The notes beneath the pieces are model-generated. The model was given only the letters and a program-made list of their open reading frames with translations. It made no database searches and was not told where the DNA came from. A stretch of 64,000 nt of DNA from Brevibacterium sp. CS2 (GTDB lineage Bacteria > Actinomycetota > Actinomycetes > Actinomycetales > Brevibacteriaceae), in contig NZ_CP040020.1 of assembly GCF_005280295.1 (NCBI RefSeq), positions 1,550,001-1,614,000 on the forward strand, given 5' to 3'. The translations under genes were made by a program, and so were the position numbers. Positions 26,454 to 35,558 of the stretch are shown here, piece after piece. Within the stretch, counting starts at the first letter, position 1. Each line of letters begins with the position of its first letter.

Positions 26454-27170
26454 TCAGTCGATGTGGCGGAGGAAGCGCTCGGGGCCGTCGAGGAACAGCC
26501 GCCAGTCCTGCACGAGCCGCAGGTCGTCGTAGCTGCTCGCGTGCAGCCCCCACTCGCCGACCTCGTAGAGCCGTGCCCCGGGGAGCGCGGCGAGGATCGG
26601 CGAGTGCGTCGACAGGATCACCTGGGAGCCCGCGGCGACCGCTTCGCGCAGCACGCCGATGAGGGCGAGGCAGCCGGGCAGCGACAGCGCCGACTCCGGC
26701 TCGTCGAGGAGCCACAGCCCGGCGATCGACGCACGGCTGGTGATGTAGTCGAGGAACGACTCGCCGTGGCTCTGCTCGTGGAGTCCCGCGTCCCCGCCGC
26801 CGAGCGACTCGAGGTACGTGAAGTGGCTGTGCATGGTCTCCGCGCGGAGGAACACTCCGCGCTTCGAGGCGCCGGCGCCGCGCACGAGCTGGAGGTGCTC
26901 GGCCAGGGGCGACTCCGTGGGGCGGCTGGCGTGGCGGGCGGAGTGCGTGCCGCCCTCGGGGTTGAGCCCGAAGGCGCCGGCGATCGCCTCGACGAGCGTC
27001 GACTTGCCGGCCCCGTTGTCGCCGACGAGCACGGTCACGGGCCCGAGGTCGAGGCCCTCGTCGAGGAGATATCGCACCGGGGCGAGGGTCGCCGGCCACA
27101 CCGTGCGCGCGAGCGGGGCGCGGCGGTGCTCCTCGATGCGGCGGACCGGCAGCCGGCTGAACTCCTCCAT
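26454..27170 (-). CDS. AAA-family ATPase, RecF/SMC/ABC-like nucleotide-binding fold
   Basis: 238 residues, soluble. Walker A GDNGAGKST is at 50-58, Walker B is LWLLDEPESALS, and the switch STHSPILAALPG follows. The layout resembles stand-alone AAA_15/AAA_23-type ATPases related to RecF and OLD proteins; there is no ABC LSGGQ signature, no fused nuclease and no coiled coil. The role is unknown; such ATPases occur in DNA repair and in defence or toxin pairs, but no partner gene adjoins. Start ATG 27170 is preceded by a G-rich sequence and a weak GACAGT box 6 nt away. 61-nt palindromes lie 51 nt beyond its stop and 87 nt before its start, so the gene is bracketed. Confidence 0.82.
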   Translation of the reverse strand: MEEFSRLPVRRIEEHRRAPLARTVWPATLAPVRYLLDEGLDLGPVTVLVGDNGAGKSTLVEAIAGAFGLNPEGGTHSARHASRPTESPLAEHLQLVRGAGASKRGVFLRAETMHSHFTYLESLGGGDAGLHEQSHGESFLDYITSRASIAGLWLLDEPESALSLPGCLALIGVLREAVAAGSQVILSTHSPILAALPGARLYEVGEWGLHASSYDDLRLVQDWRLFLDGPERFLRHID

Positions 27171-27256
27171 GCCCCCACTGTCGCACGCCGCACGGACGCA
27201 CGCTGCACGAACGTGCACCGGAGGCGCCGGCCGCCGTGCAGACCCGGCGTACGGCC

Positions 27257-27317
27257 GTCGACCTGTCACTGCTGCTCGAGAACACCTCGAGGAATCGAGC
27301 GCGCGTGACAGCTCGAC
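27257..27317. repeat. 61-nt imperfect palindrome E4
   Basis: Begins GTCGACCTGTCACTGCTGCT and ends CGCGTGACAGCTCGAC. An additional right-type arm (GATCGAGCAGAAGCGACAGC) follows at 27323-27342. Confidence 0.88.
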
Positions 27318-27389
27318 GGGGAGATCGAGCAGAAGCGACAGCTCGGTGCGGCTCCGGCTCGGCGGCCCGAGCCGGCTCGAGCTCAACCC

Positions 27390-27474
27390 ACGCGCCTGCT
27401 CAACCCACGCGCCTGCTCAACCAACGCGCCTGCTCAGTCCATGCTCCGGCTCAGCCCATGCTCCGGCTCAGCCC
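27390..27474. repeat. 17-bp tandem repeat, five units, across the 3' end of the glycosyltransferase gene
   Basis: Units start at 27390, 27407, 27424, 27441 and 27458. The first three read ACGCGCCTGCTCARYCM and the last two are identical, ATGCTCCGGCTCAGCCC. The stop codon of the minus-strand glycosyltransferase (27468-27470) lies in the last unit. Confidence 0.85.
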
Positions 27475-28643
27475 ACGCGCTCCTGGGCCCAGCGGGGCGC
27501 ACCGGAGTACGAGCGGCCGATCACCTGCGGCGCCGGGTTCTCGATCGCATGCGCGTAGTGGCCCACGAGTTGGGAGCACACGCTCTTCCACGTCCGGCCG
27601 AGCACCGTCGCCCGCGCGGTGGCCCCGAACGCCAGCCGCTTCGACTCGTCGCCGGTGAGGTCGCGCACGTGATCGCGCATCGCGGCGAGGTCGCCGGGCT
27701 CGTACAGCCAGCCGGTGCGCGAGGAGTCGACGAGGTCGAGCGGGCCGCCGCGGGCCGGCGCGACGACCGGCACGGCCGAGGCCATCGCCTCCTGGATCGT
27801 CTGGCAGAAGGTCTCGAGCTCGCCGGGGGACACCATGACGTCGAAGCCGGCGACGGCCTGGGCGAGTGCGTCCCCGCCGAGGAACCCGGTGAAGTGTGCC
27901 GCGGGCAGGAGCTGTTCGAGGCGGCGGCGCTGCGGTCCCTCGCCGACGACGACGAGCCGGATCCCGGGCAGGTCGGCGAGCGCGCGGAGGTCCTCCACCT
28001 GCTTCTCCGCGGCGAGCCGGCCGACGAACCCGACGATCTTCTCCCCATCCGGCGCCATGCGGGCGCGCCACTGCGCGCACCGGTGCGTGGGGTCGAACCG
28101 GGTGGAGTCCACCCCGCGCGCCCACAGGCGGATGTTGTCGACGCCGTGGTCCTCGAGCTGGGCGACGGTGTAGGTCGACGGGGCGAGGGTGAGCGAGGAG
28201 TGCTGGTGGATGTTGCGCACGTGGTTCCACAGCATCGCCTCGATCCCGCGCATGCCGTAGCGCGCGGCGTAGGCGGGCACCTCGGTCTGGTAGACCGCGA
28301 CGGAGGGCAGCCCGAGGTCCTGGCAGGCGAGCGCGGCCCGCCAACCGAGGACGAACGGCGAGGCGAGGTGCACGACATCGGGCTCGAAGTCCTCGAGCAG
28401 GCGGCGGATCCGGGGCACTCCGCCCGGCGCCACCCGGACCTTGCGGTACTTCGGCATCGCGAAGGACGGCACCCGCACCACACGGGCCCCGGCGACGGAG
28501 CGGGGGCGGTCATGGCGGGACCCGGGGGAGATGACGAGCACCTCGTCCCCGCGCTCGGCGAGGTGGTCGAGGACGCGCAGCAGGCTGTGCGTGACCCCGT
28601 TCATCTGGGGCAGGAACGATTCAGCGGCGATAGCGACTCTCAC
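27468..28643 (-). CDS. GT4 glycosyltransferase, GDP-mannose-dependent alpha-mannosyltransferase type (MgtA/PimB-like)
   Basis: 391 residues from a GTG at 28643. The N-terminal Rossmann half begins VRVAIAAESFLPQMNGVTHSLLRVLDHLAERG, and HLASPFVLGW and YQTEVPAYA follow. The C-terminal half has GFVGRLAAEKQVEDLRAL and the E-x7-E catalytic signature in SPGELETFCQTIQEAMASA. This pattern is that of actinobacterial mannosyltransferases building phosphatidylinositol mannosides or lipoglycans; acceptor unknown. The open frame extends to 29009 but the upstream part does not match the family. A 17-bp repeat array covers its 3' end. Confidence 0.88.
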   Translation of the reverse strand: MRVAIAAESFLPQMNGVTHSLLRVLDHLAERGDEVLVISPGSRHDRPRSVAGARVVRVPSFAMPKYRKVRVAPGGVPRIRRLLEDFEPDVVHLASPFVLGWRAALACQDLGLPSVAVYQTEVPAYAARYGMRGIEAMLWNHVRNIHQHSSLTLAPSTYTVAQLEDHGVDNIRLWARGVDSTRFDPTHRCAQWRARMAPDGEKIVGFVGRLAAEKQVEDLRALADLPGIRLVVVGEGPQRRRLEQLLPAAHFTGFLGGDALAQAVAGFDVMVSPGELETFCQTIQEAMASAVPVVAPARGGPLDLVDSSRTGWLYEPGDLAAMRDHVRDLTGDESKRLAFGATARATVLGRTWKSVCSQLVGHYAHAIENPAPQVIGRSYSGAPRWAQERVG

Positions 28644-28926
28644 GCTCCCCGACTCTCGCAGGCGTCGGTGACCGGCAGCGCCCCCGCGGGTGACGCGTCG
28701 ACCAATCCGAGACGACATCCTGGAGCCGAACCGACCTCCAGGTGGCCGGCGCATGCTGCGCAGATGGCCGGATGTCCTCCCCGTGCTGCCCGAACGACGT
28801 CCGGGAGGACGGGGAGTGAACCGGGGGTAAACTGGCGCTCGGCGGAGCAGAACGACCGGTCCGCCCGGGTCCGCAGGGTGAGAACCGTGCGGCACCCGTC
28901 GAGCACGACCATGAGGAAGCACTGCA

Positions 28927-29583
28927 GTGGATTGGGTGATGATCACGGTCGCCGTCGCGGGTCTCGCGGCGGCGGGCTCGGTGCTGGTGCGGCTGCTGCT
29001 GCGGTACAACCAGCTCAGCCTCGCGGCCGACCTGTGCGCCGAGGGGCGCCGTCAGCTCACCGCCGACATCGCCGACCGGCACATCCTCATCCCGCCCTTC
29101 GTCGAGGCGACCCGCTCGCGCCTCGGGGACGTTTCCGCACTCGACGAGCTCACCACCGCGTTCGCGACCGCCCGCCGCAGCCTCGACGCCGGCGAGTGCG
29201 ACCGGATCGGTGCCGCCGAGGAGGCCCTCACCGAGGCCACCGCCGGGCTGGCCGCAGCCGTGCACGGCGAGCTCCGCGGCGCCGCGGTCCCGCCCCCGGG
29301 TTCGCAGGAGGAGTCCGTGACGGAGACCCTGCGCTACCTCTACAGCCAGATCATCGCGATCGAGGGCAGGATCGCCGCCGCCGCCCGCTACTACAATCGC
29401 AACGTGGACCGCTTTCACGAACGCCGCGCCCTCCCGCTGTCCGCCCCGCTCCGCGGCTTCTTCCGCCCCTGCGAGCCCATCCGCTACTCCGACCTCACCC
29501 TCGACCCGCTCGACTCCTCCGAGGACGCGCTGCGGGTGATCGACGGGGACTACCGGCCCGGCCGGCTCAGCGAGGAGCTGTGA
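28927..29583 (+). CDS. LemA-like membrane-anchored protein
   Basis: 218 residues. One N-terminal helix (WVMITVAVAGLAAAGSVLVRLLL) is followed by a helical domain. NQLSLAADLCAEGRRQLTADIADRHILIPPFVEATR and the late IEGRIAAAARYYNRNVDRFHERRALPLS match the LemA pattern of a helix bundle ending in a YN-N-V-Y-N-like motif. Function of the family is unclear. GTG start with GAGGAAG upstream; its stop overlaps the truA GTG by 4 nt. Confidence 0.8.
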   Translation: MDWVMITVAVAGLAAAGSVLVRLLLRYNQLSLAADLCAEGRRQLTADIADRHILIPPFVEATRSRLGDVSALDELTTAFATARRSLDAGECDRIGAAEEALTEATAGLAAAVHGELRGAAVPPPGSQEESVTETLRYLYSQIIAIEGRIAAAARYYNRNVDRFHERRALPLSAPLRGFFRPCEPIRYSDLTLDPLDSSEDALRVIDGDYRPGRLSEEL

Positions 29584-30428
29584 CCCGGTTCCGGGTCGAG
29601 CTCGGGTACCGCGGCACCGGATTCCACGGCTGGGCGACCCAGCCGGGCCTGCGCACGGTGCAGGGCAGCCTCGAGGCCGCGCTCGCCACCGTCTGCGGGG
29701 AGCCCGTGCGCACCGTCGTCGCCGGGCGCACCGACGCCGGGGTCCACGCCCGCCGCCAGACCGTCCACCTCGACCTCACGGACTCCGCGCTCGTGCGCCT
29801 CCGCGGCCGCTCCGACCGGCCCGCCGGGGTCGCGCTCGCCAGCCGGCTGCGCGGCGCGCTGCGGCACCTCGACTGCCCCGACATCGTCGTCCACACCGCG
29901 GCCGAGGTGCCCGCTGACTTCGATGCCCGGTTCGCCGCGACCTGGCGCGCCTACACCTACCGGCTGGCCGACGACCGCTCCTTCCACGACCCGCTCGCAC
30001 TCGACACCACCGTCGCCCATCGCGGCACTCTCGACGAGGCCGCGATGGCCCGGGCGGCCGCGGAGCTGCTCGGCCTCCACGACTTCCTCCCGTTCTGCCG
30101 GCCGCGCCCGGACGCGACGACGGTGCGCACGCTCTTCGCCCTCGACCTGGCGCGCGACTCGGACGGGGTGATCGTCATCGGCCTGCGCGCCGACGCGTTC
30201 TGCCACCACATGGTGCGCGCGCTCGTCGGAGGACTCGTCAAGGTCGGCTCCGGGTCCTGGCCGGAGACCCGGCCGGCGGAGCTCCTCGCGCGAGCCGATG
30301 CCGGGCAGACCGACCTCGGCCCGATGTTCGTCATGCCCCCGCACGGCCTCGTCCTCGAGGAGGTCGGCTACCCGCCGGCCGGGGAATGGGCCGCCCGGGC
30401 CGAGCGCACCCGCGCGCGCCGCACCTGA
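29580..30428 (+). CDS. truA: tRNA pseudouridine(38-40) synthase
   Basis: Modifies uridines 38-40 in the tRNA anticodon arm. 282 residues. GYRGTGFHGWATQPGLRTVQG leads to the catalytic motif GRTDAGVHA at 49-57 (Asp52); later RFAATWRAYTYRL, LLGLHDFLPFCRP, GLRADAFCHHMVRALVGGLVKVG and PPHGLVLEEVGY are all standard. The GTG start overlaps the LemA-like stop. In many actinobacteria truA sits between rplQ and rplM-rpsI; here rplM is 8 kb downstream, separated by the nucleotidase and two large membrane proteins. Confidence 0.95.
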   Translation: MTRFRVELGYRGTGFHGWATQPGLRTVQGSLEAALATVCGEPVRTVVAGRTDAGVHARRQTVHLDLTDSALVRLRGRSDRPAGVALASRLRGALRHLDCPDIVVHTAAEVPADFDARFAATWRAYTYRLADDRSFHDPLALDTTVAHRGTLDEAAMARAAAELLGLHDFLPFCRPRPDATTVRTLFALDLARDSDGVIVIGLRADAFCHHMVRALVGGLVKVGSGSWPETRPAELLARADAGQTDLGPMFVMPPHGLVLEEVGYPPAGEWAARAERTRARRT

Positions 30429-30619
30429 CCGCCGGTTCTGCCCGGCCCACGTCTGCCGGTCCAGCGCTATGCGTGCCGACATCCGATCCTCCGTGTTTCA
30501 TGTGCAATTCATACAGTTTTTCCGATCGCCCGGCCGGATGTGGGGCAGAGTGGATGCAGACCTGACGTTCGTTCGCCCGTGTGCCACCGCGCGGGCCGGA
30601 TACCGGAAGCAGACACCAC

Positions 30620-32941
30620 ATGACCAGACGCATCACCGCTCGGCTCGCGGTCGGCACCGCCGCGGCCGCCGGCCTCGTCCTGCCGCTCGGAGCAGTCCCC
30701 GTGCTCGCAGAGGCACCCGCCGGCACGCAGATCCAGCTCCTCGGCATCACCGATTTCCACGGCCGCCTCGACAGCACCGGCGCGAACGTCGCCTCGGTCG
30801 TCGAGCGCGAGCGGGCCGCCCACGCGGACATCGGGACCGCGCTGCTGTCGACCGGCGACAACATCGGCGCCTCGACCTACGAGTCGTCCTCCCAGCAGGA
30901 CACCCCGACGCTCGAGTTCCTCAACGCGATCGGCCTCGACGCGACCGCGACCGGCAACCACGAGTACGACCGCGGGATCGACGACCTCACCGGCCGCGTG
31001 AGCGACACCGCGGACTTCCCGCACCTCGCTGCGAACGTCTACACCGAGGGCACGCAGGACGTGGCCCCGGGCCTCGAGTCCCACACGATGCTCGACGTCG
31101 AGGGCGTGCGCGTGGCGGTCATCGGCGTCGTCACCGAGGACACCGAGTCCCTCGTCAGCCCCGACGGGATCGCCGGACTCGACTTCGGCGACCCCACCGC
31201 CGCCGTCGACCGCGTGGCCGGCGAGCTCGAGGAGCTGCCGGAGGCCGAGCGCCCCGACCTCACCGTCGTGCAGGCGCACCTCGGCCCGAGCGACACCTCG
31301 TCCCTCGATGCGGCCGTCGCCTCGAACTCCGAGTTCGGCACGCTCGCCACCGAGGGCCACGAGTCGGTCGACGCGATGTTCTTCGGCCACTCCCACACCG
31401 ATTTCGCGTTCGAGGCGCCCGTGCCCGGCACCGAGCGCACCCGCCCGCTGCTCCAGTCCGGCTACTACGGCGAGGCGGTCGGACAGCTCGTCCTCACCTC
31501 GACCGGGGACGGCACCTGGACCGTCGACACGCAGGAGATCCTGCCCACCGAGGACGTCACCCACGACTCCCCGGTCGTCGATGAGGCCCAGCGGATCATC
31601 GACGAGGCCGTCGCGAAGTCGAAGGAGATCGGCTCCGAAGTCGCCGGCTCCATCACCGAGGACATCACCCGCGCCTTCACCGAGGAGGGCCGTGAGGACC
31701 GCGGTGCGGAGTCGACGCTCGGCAACCTCGTCGCCGACGCACTCGCCCAGGGCACCGGGTACTCGCAGCTCGCCCCGGCCGACTTCGGCATCACCAACCC
31801 CGGCGGCCTGCGGACCGACCTCAAATGCGACGACCAGTTCGGCAGCGAGGAGCGCTGCGAGGTCACCGTCGGCGAGCTCAACCAAGTGCTGCCCTTCGCC
31901 AACGACCACGGCGTCGTGACGCTCGCGGGCTCGGACGTCATCGGCCTGTTCGAGGAGCAGTGGCAGCCCGAGGGCGCCTCGCGTCCGTTCCTCCACCTCG
32001 GCATCTCCGATGAGCTCGACGTGGTCTACGACTCCGAGGCGCCCCGCGGCGAGCGGGTGCTCTCGGTGCTGGTCGACGGCGAGGAGATCGATCCGAACGC
32101 GGAGTACCGTGTCGCGACGCTGAGCTTCCTCGCCGCCGGCGGCGACAACTTCACCTCGTTCACTGGCGGCACCTTCGAGCAGTCGGGACTCACCGACTTC
32201 GAGCTGTGGGAGCGCTACTTCAACGAGAACTCACCGATCGGCCCGGACACCGACGAGCGTCAGGCCGACGCCGCGCTCGACATCGTGCACAACGGCACCG
32301 CGGAGGTCGGCATCAGCTACTCCGATGACGACTCCGGTGAGTACGTCATCGAGTCGACGAACACCGAGGCTGTCGAAGGGCCGTTCCTCATCACCCTGTC
32401 CCTGCCCGAGGGCGTGACCGCCGACTTCGGCGAGCGCGCCGGCGAGCAGCCGAACACCGCGCTCGTCACCGAGCTCCCGGCGGGCGCGGAGATCCCGTTC
32501 TCGCTGAGCGGGGGAGAGCCGGGCGAGCACACCTTCACCGCACGGATCACCGCCGACCCGGCGTCGGAGTGGTGGGACGACAACCCGATGCCGCTCGTCC
32601 ACTCGGCCGAGGCCGCCTACCGGGTGACCGAGGACGACGCCCCCGGTGACGACGACAACGGCAGCGACGACGGGAACGAGGACGACGGGAACGACGACGG
32701 GAGCGAGAGCCCGCGGCCGAGCGACCCGGCTCCCGGCCCCGGCGGCGACGACGGCCGCGGTGACGGCGGCAACGGCGGTGACGACGGGCGCGGCGGTCAG
32801 GACGACGGTCGCGACGACCGCGCCGACGGATCGCTGCCCCGCACCGGATCCGAGATCGCCGGCGCGCTCGCCGCAGCGCTCGTGCTCCTCATCGCAGGAT
32901 CGGCAGCCGTCGTGGCAGTGCGGAGAAAGACCGCACAGTGA
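30620..32941 (+). CDS. Cell-wall-anchored 5'-nucleotidase / 2',3'-cyclic phosphodiesterase family protein
   Basis: 773 residues. A signal peptide (about residues 1-35) precedes a calcineurin-like metallophosphatase: LLGITDFHGRLD, LSTGDNIGAS, ATGNHEYDRG, VVQAHLGPSD and FFGHSHTDF supply the two-metal ligands. The 5_nucleotid_C domain follows (LGNLVADAL; ITNPGGLRTDL; FLAAGGDNFTSF), then a beta-rich region and a Gly/Asp-rich spacer (DDGNEDDGNDDGSESP). The C-terminus has a sortase signal LPRTG (739-743), a hydrophobic helix and a basic tail. It should dephosphorylate extracellular nucleotides while bound to the cell wall. Start ATG 30620 gives the best signal peptide. No sortase gene is seen in the window. 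Confidence 0.93.
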   Translation: MTRRITARLAVGTAAAAGLVLPLGAVPVLAEAPAGTQIQLLGITDFHGRLDSTGANVASVVERERAAHADIGTALLSTGDNIGASTYESSSQQDTPTLEFLNAIGLDATATGNHEYDRGIDDLTGRVSDTADFPHLAANVYTEGTQDVAPGLESHTMLDVEGVRVAVIGVVTEDTESLVSPDGIAGLDFGDPTAAVDRVAGELEELPEAERPDLTVVQAHLGPSDTSSLDAAVASNSEFGTLATEGHESVDAMFFGHSHTDFAFEAPVPGTERTRPLLQSGYYGEAVGQLVLTSTGDGTWTVDTQEILPTEDVTHDSPVVDEAQRIIDEAVAKSKEIGSEVAGSITEDITRAFTEEGREDRGAESTLGNLVADALAQGTGYSQLAPADFGITNPGGLRTDLKCDDQFGSEERCEVTVGELNQVLPFANDHGVVTLAGSDVIGLFEEQWQPEGASRPFLHLGISDELDVVYDSEAPRGERVLSVLVDGEEIDPNAEYRVATLSFLAAGGDNFTSFTGGTFEQSGLTDFELWERYFNENSPIGPDTDERQADAALDIVHNGTAEVGISYSDDDSGEYVIESTNTEAVEGPFLITLSLPEGVTADFGERAGEQPNTALVTELPAGAEIPFSLSGGEPGEHTFTARITADPASEWWDDNPMPLVHSAEAAYRVTEDDAPGDDDNGSDDGNEDDGNDDGSESPRPSDPAPGPGGDDGRGDGGNGGDDGRGGQDDGRDDRADGSLPRTGSEIAGALAAALVLLIAGSAAVVAVRRKTAQ

Positions 32942-33083
32942 TCCGCACCGGCTGATCCGGCTCGGTTGATCCGGTCCGGCTGAACGGCACAGGCTGATCC
33001 AGCTGAACGGCCCGGCTGCACAGCGCAGGCCGACGGCCGCATGCGTCAGCTGTACGCCGGCCACCGAACCGGGTACTGCAGTT

Positions 33084-33121
33084 CCGGCCCCTCCCGACCC
33101 ACACGGTCGGGAGGGGGCCGG
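33084..33121. terminator. Long GC-rich hairpin, probably bidirectional terminator
   Basis: CCGGCCCCTCCCGACC (33084-33099) pairs with GGTCGGGAGGGGGCCGG (33105-33121), about 16 bp with one bulged G and a 5-nt loop. It sits between the converging nucleotidase and membrane-protein genes. Confidence 0.75.
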
Positions 33122-33199
33122 AGTCGTTCGGCGATGGAGCTCGCCCGGACCGCCCGCGCGATCCGGCCCGGCCCCCGAGCCTCGGCGCTGCTCACCTGG

Positions 33200-33329
33200 C
33201 GATGCAGCCGTTCCTGCTCGGGGCGCTCACCCGCCGATGCGGGTGTTTCTGCTCCGGGCGGCTGAATTCAGTCGCATCGGGGCCGACCGACCGGAGAGAC
33301 AGGTGCAGTTTGCAGAAAGAGTTGCATCG
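33200..33329. repeat. Cluster of inverted CGATGC...TTCTGC arms
   Basis: Forward arms start at 33200 (CGATGCAGCCGTTCCTGCTC) and 33235 (CGATGCGGGTGTTTCTGCTC); reverse-oriented CGATGC ends lie at 33274-33279 and 33324-33329, the last with GCAGAAAGAGTTGCATCG. The inner half TTTCTGCTC is shared with the 61-nt palindromes; the outer half differs. Confidence 0.5.
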
Positions 33330-33347
33330 GCGGGGGAAAGGCCGAGG

Positions 33348-35558
33348 TCAGTGCTCCTCGCGCCCGCCGGATCGTTCGGTGCGGATCGCTTCCGCCTCGG
33401 CCTGGCCGACGAGGTGGGCGAACGCGGGGATGATGAAGAGGATGCCGACGGCCGGCACGACGATGCCGGAGTCGTTGATCACCGTACCCACCGCCAGGAG
33501 CACCGCGAGCGAGGCCATCGCGGCGCGCATCATCGGATACCGCCGGTACAGCTCGGGCAGATGCGGGACGGAGACGCGGCGCGGGCTGAGGATCACCCAG
33601 AACACCCCGGCGATGATCACCGGCAGCAGCAGCGTCATCCAGCTCTGCGTGAGGATGTCGATGTTCATCCCGATCTTGCGCATGAGCACCGCGCCGGCCT
33701 CCCCGCTGAGGATCGAGTCGAAGAACCGGCCGAAGTGTGTGCGCTGCTCGGCCGGCCGCAGCCAGTCGAGCACGAGCACGAGCAGCATGGCGAGCCCGGC
33801 CGCCCCGGTGATGAGGAGCAGCCGCTTGATCGACAGGCGGACCCCGGCGGCGGCGAGGGCGAGCACCGCGAGGCCGATGATGAGCGTGGGCACGGAGCCG
33901 AACTTCGTCCCCAGACCGGGGGTGGCGAGCAGGATGCAGGCGGCGAGCGTCGTGACGAGCACCGTCGTCAGCCGCACCCAGCGATTGCCGATCGCCTGGC
34001 ACACGACGCCGAGGAGGAACACGAGCGCGGTGCAGAACAGCGCGAGCGCGGAGTTGCCGATGCCGTAGAAGCGCGAGGCGATGAGCAGCGGCTCCCCGAG
34101 CAGCGTCGACATCTGCAGGGGCGATCCGGCGATGACGTCGGCGGCGAGGACGAGCACGGTGGCGGCGGCGATGACGGTGATCGGACCGAGCACCCGGTGC
34201 CGCCACGGCCCCAGCAGCCCGAGGAGCGTGAGCGCGAGCGCCCAGCCGGCGAGCGCGGCGAGCATCGCGACGTCCGGGCTCGTCGAGCGCTCCCAGGGGA
34301 CGAGGTTGACGAGGTAGGTCGACACCGGCAGCGCCGCGAAGAACAGGCCCAGGCCGCGCAGCGGGCCCCGCACCCGATCCATGTCGCGCCGGCCCACGAG
34401 CACCGCGATGACGAGGAGCACAGCGAGGATCGACGCCATGACCGGGAAGAACCACACCGACAGTGCGGCCTGCGTGGCCACTGCGACCTGCCGGTCGAGC
34501 ATCTGCTGGTACCGGGCGGGCGCCTCGGCGTCGGATCCGGTCTCCTCGAGCGGGGCACCGGCGAAGTTGCGCTCCGGCACGGCCGGGGCGTGGCGGACCA
34601 GGGTGGGGAGGATGTCGGTGGTCTGCACGAGGCCGGGCTGCTGGGTCGAGGTCGAGGTGAGCACACCGGAGTCGTGGAAGGGGCCGACGACGGCGGAGAA
34701 CTGCATCGCGCTCGACTCGGACCAGCCGTCGGAGATCGAGGCGACGATGAGCGTGGGGGCGCCGTCGGCGGGGCGGGCACCGGGCTCGGGGGTGTGGGCG
34801 AGCGCCTCGCGCACCTCGCCGATCTGCGCATCGAGCGCGATGAGCGAGTACCCGGGCTCCTGGGTGTTGCCGAGGTCGAGCACGGTGAGCGGGTGCTCCG
34901 CGGCGGATTCCCCGACCTGTGCGGCGAGGTCCTCGGATACCGGGGCGTAGGAATCGACCCGGCCGTCGGCGCCGGCGGCGGCGATCGCCGCGCCCGGGCC
35001 GATCGCGTGGACGTCCGCGATCGCCTCGTGCAGGGTGCCGAGCGGGGCGTCGTAGTTGTCCTGCTCGGCCTGGAGGCGGTAGACGGCCCAGTCGGGCACC
35101 CACGACTCGACGGGCTCGCCGGGGTCGCGGCAGATGCGGTGGGCCTCGTCGGCTGCGCGCCGCCCCGAGCCGATCGCCAGCCAGCCGTCGACCGGGCAGC
35201 TCGTCGAGCGGACGCTGCGCGGCGTCATCGTGCCGATCGCGCCGTCCTCGACGAGCGACCACAGGTGCGGGGTGAGGTACGGGTCGATCTGTTCGAAGGT
35301 CAGGCCGCTCACCCCGACGAACACCGTCGGTCCGGCGACGACCGGGGGGATCGCGTGCGCGGGCGTCCCACCGAGCGCGGACCCGGCCGATGCCGACCCC
35401 GGGACTCCGGCTGTCGAGGCAGCGGATCCCTGGGCCCCGGCTGCTGAGGCAGCGGCACCGATGGGCACCGAGGGCCCGGAGCTCGGGACGGCGGCCCACG
35501 GCATCCCGGTGACGAGCGCGCAGGTGGCGAGGAGGACGAGGAGCAGGCGACGGATCAT
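33348..35558 (-). CDS. Large polytopic membrane protein with extracytoplasmic phosphatase-like domain, paralog A
   Basis: 736 residues. A signal peptide and low-complexity Ala/Ser/Gly stretch (to about residue 70) precede an extracytoplasmic domain beginning VFVGVSGLTFEQIDPYLTP, with STSCPVDGWLAIGSG and a late IVASISDGWSESS. This resembles a degenerate alkaline-phosphatase/sulfatase-like fold, but the metal ligands are not obvious. About 11-12 membrane helices follow (YGIGNSALALFCTALVFLLG; THFGRFFDSILSGEAG loop; TVINDSGIVVPAVGILFIIP). It is paralogous to the 882-residue protein encoded just upstream; the start overlaps that stop (ATGA). Function unknown; comparable actinobacterial proteins are annotated only as conserved membrane proteins. 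Confidence 0.8.
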   Translation of the reverse strand: MIRRLLLVLLATCALVTGMPWAAVPSSGPSVPIGAAASAAGAQGSAASTAGVPGSASAGSALGGTPAHAIPPVVAGPTVFVGVSGLTFEQIDPYLTPHLWSLVEDGAIGTMTPRSVRSTSCPVDGWLAIGSGRRAADEAHRICRDPGEPVESWVPDWAVYRLQAEQDNYDAPLGTLHEAIADVHAIGPGAAIAAAGADGRVDSYAPVSEDLAAQVGESAAEHPLTVLDLGNTQEPGYSLIALDAQIGEVREALAHTPEPGARPADGAPTLIVASISDGWSESSAMQFSAVVGPFHDSGVLTSTSTQQPGLVQTTDILPTLVRHAPAVPERNFAGAPLEETGSDAEAPARYQQMLDRQVAVATQAALSVWFFPVMASILAVLLVIAVLVGRRDMDRVRGPLRGLGLFFAALPVSTYLVNLVPWERSTSPDVAMLAALAGWALALTLLGLLGPWRHRVLGPITVIAAATVLVLAADVIAGSPLQMSTLLGEPLLIASRFYGIGNSALALFCTALVFLLGVVCQAIGNRWVRLTTVLVTTLAACILLATPGLGTKFGSVPTLIIGLAVLALAAAGVRLSIKRLLLITGAAGLAMLLVLVLDWLRPAEQRTHFGRFFDSILSGEAGAVLMRKIGMNIDILTQSWMTLLLPVIIAGVFWVILSPRRVSVPHLPELYRRYPMMRAAMASLAVLLAVGTVINDSGIVVPAVGILFIIPAFAHLVGQAEAEAIRTERSGGREEH

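Larger units (their letters stand above)
32942..33347. other. Intergenic region between converging genes: repeats and terminator, no gene
   Basis: 406 bp. From 32942 to about 33030 the sequence repeats CGGCTGATCC / CGGCTGAACGG at roughly 14-nt intervals. A strong hairpin follows (33084-33121), then a segment with four CGATGC-type arms (33200-33329). No credible coding sequence. Confidence 0.7.

Noticed and set aside
27441-30428. 995-codon plus-strand open frame over the glycosyltransferase and LemA-like genes
   Set aside because: Only the 3' 282 codons encode TruA; the rest lies antisense or out of frame to clear genes and is Arg/Pro/Gly-rich composition noise.
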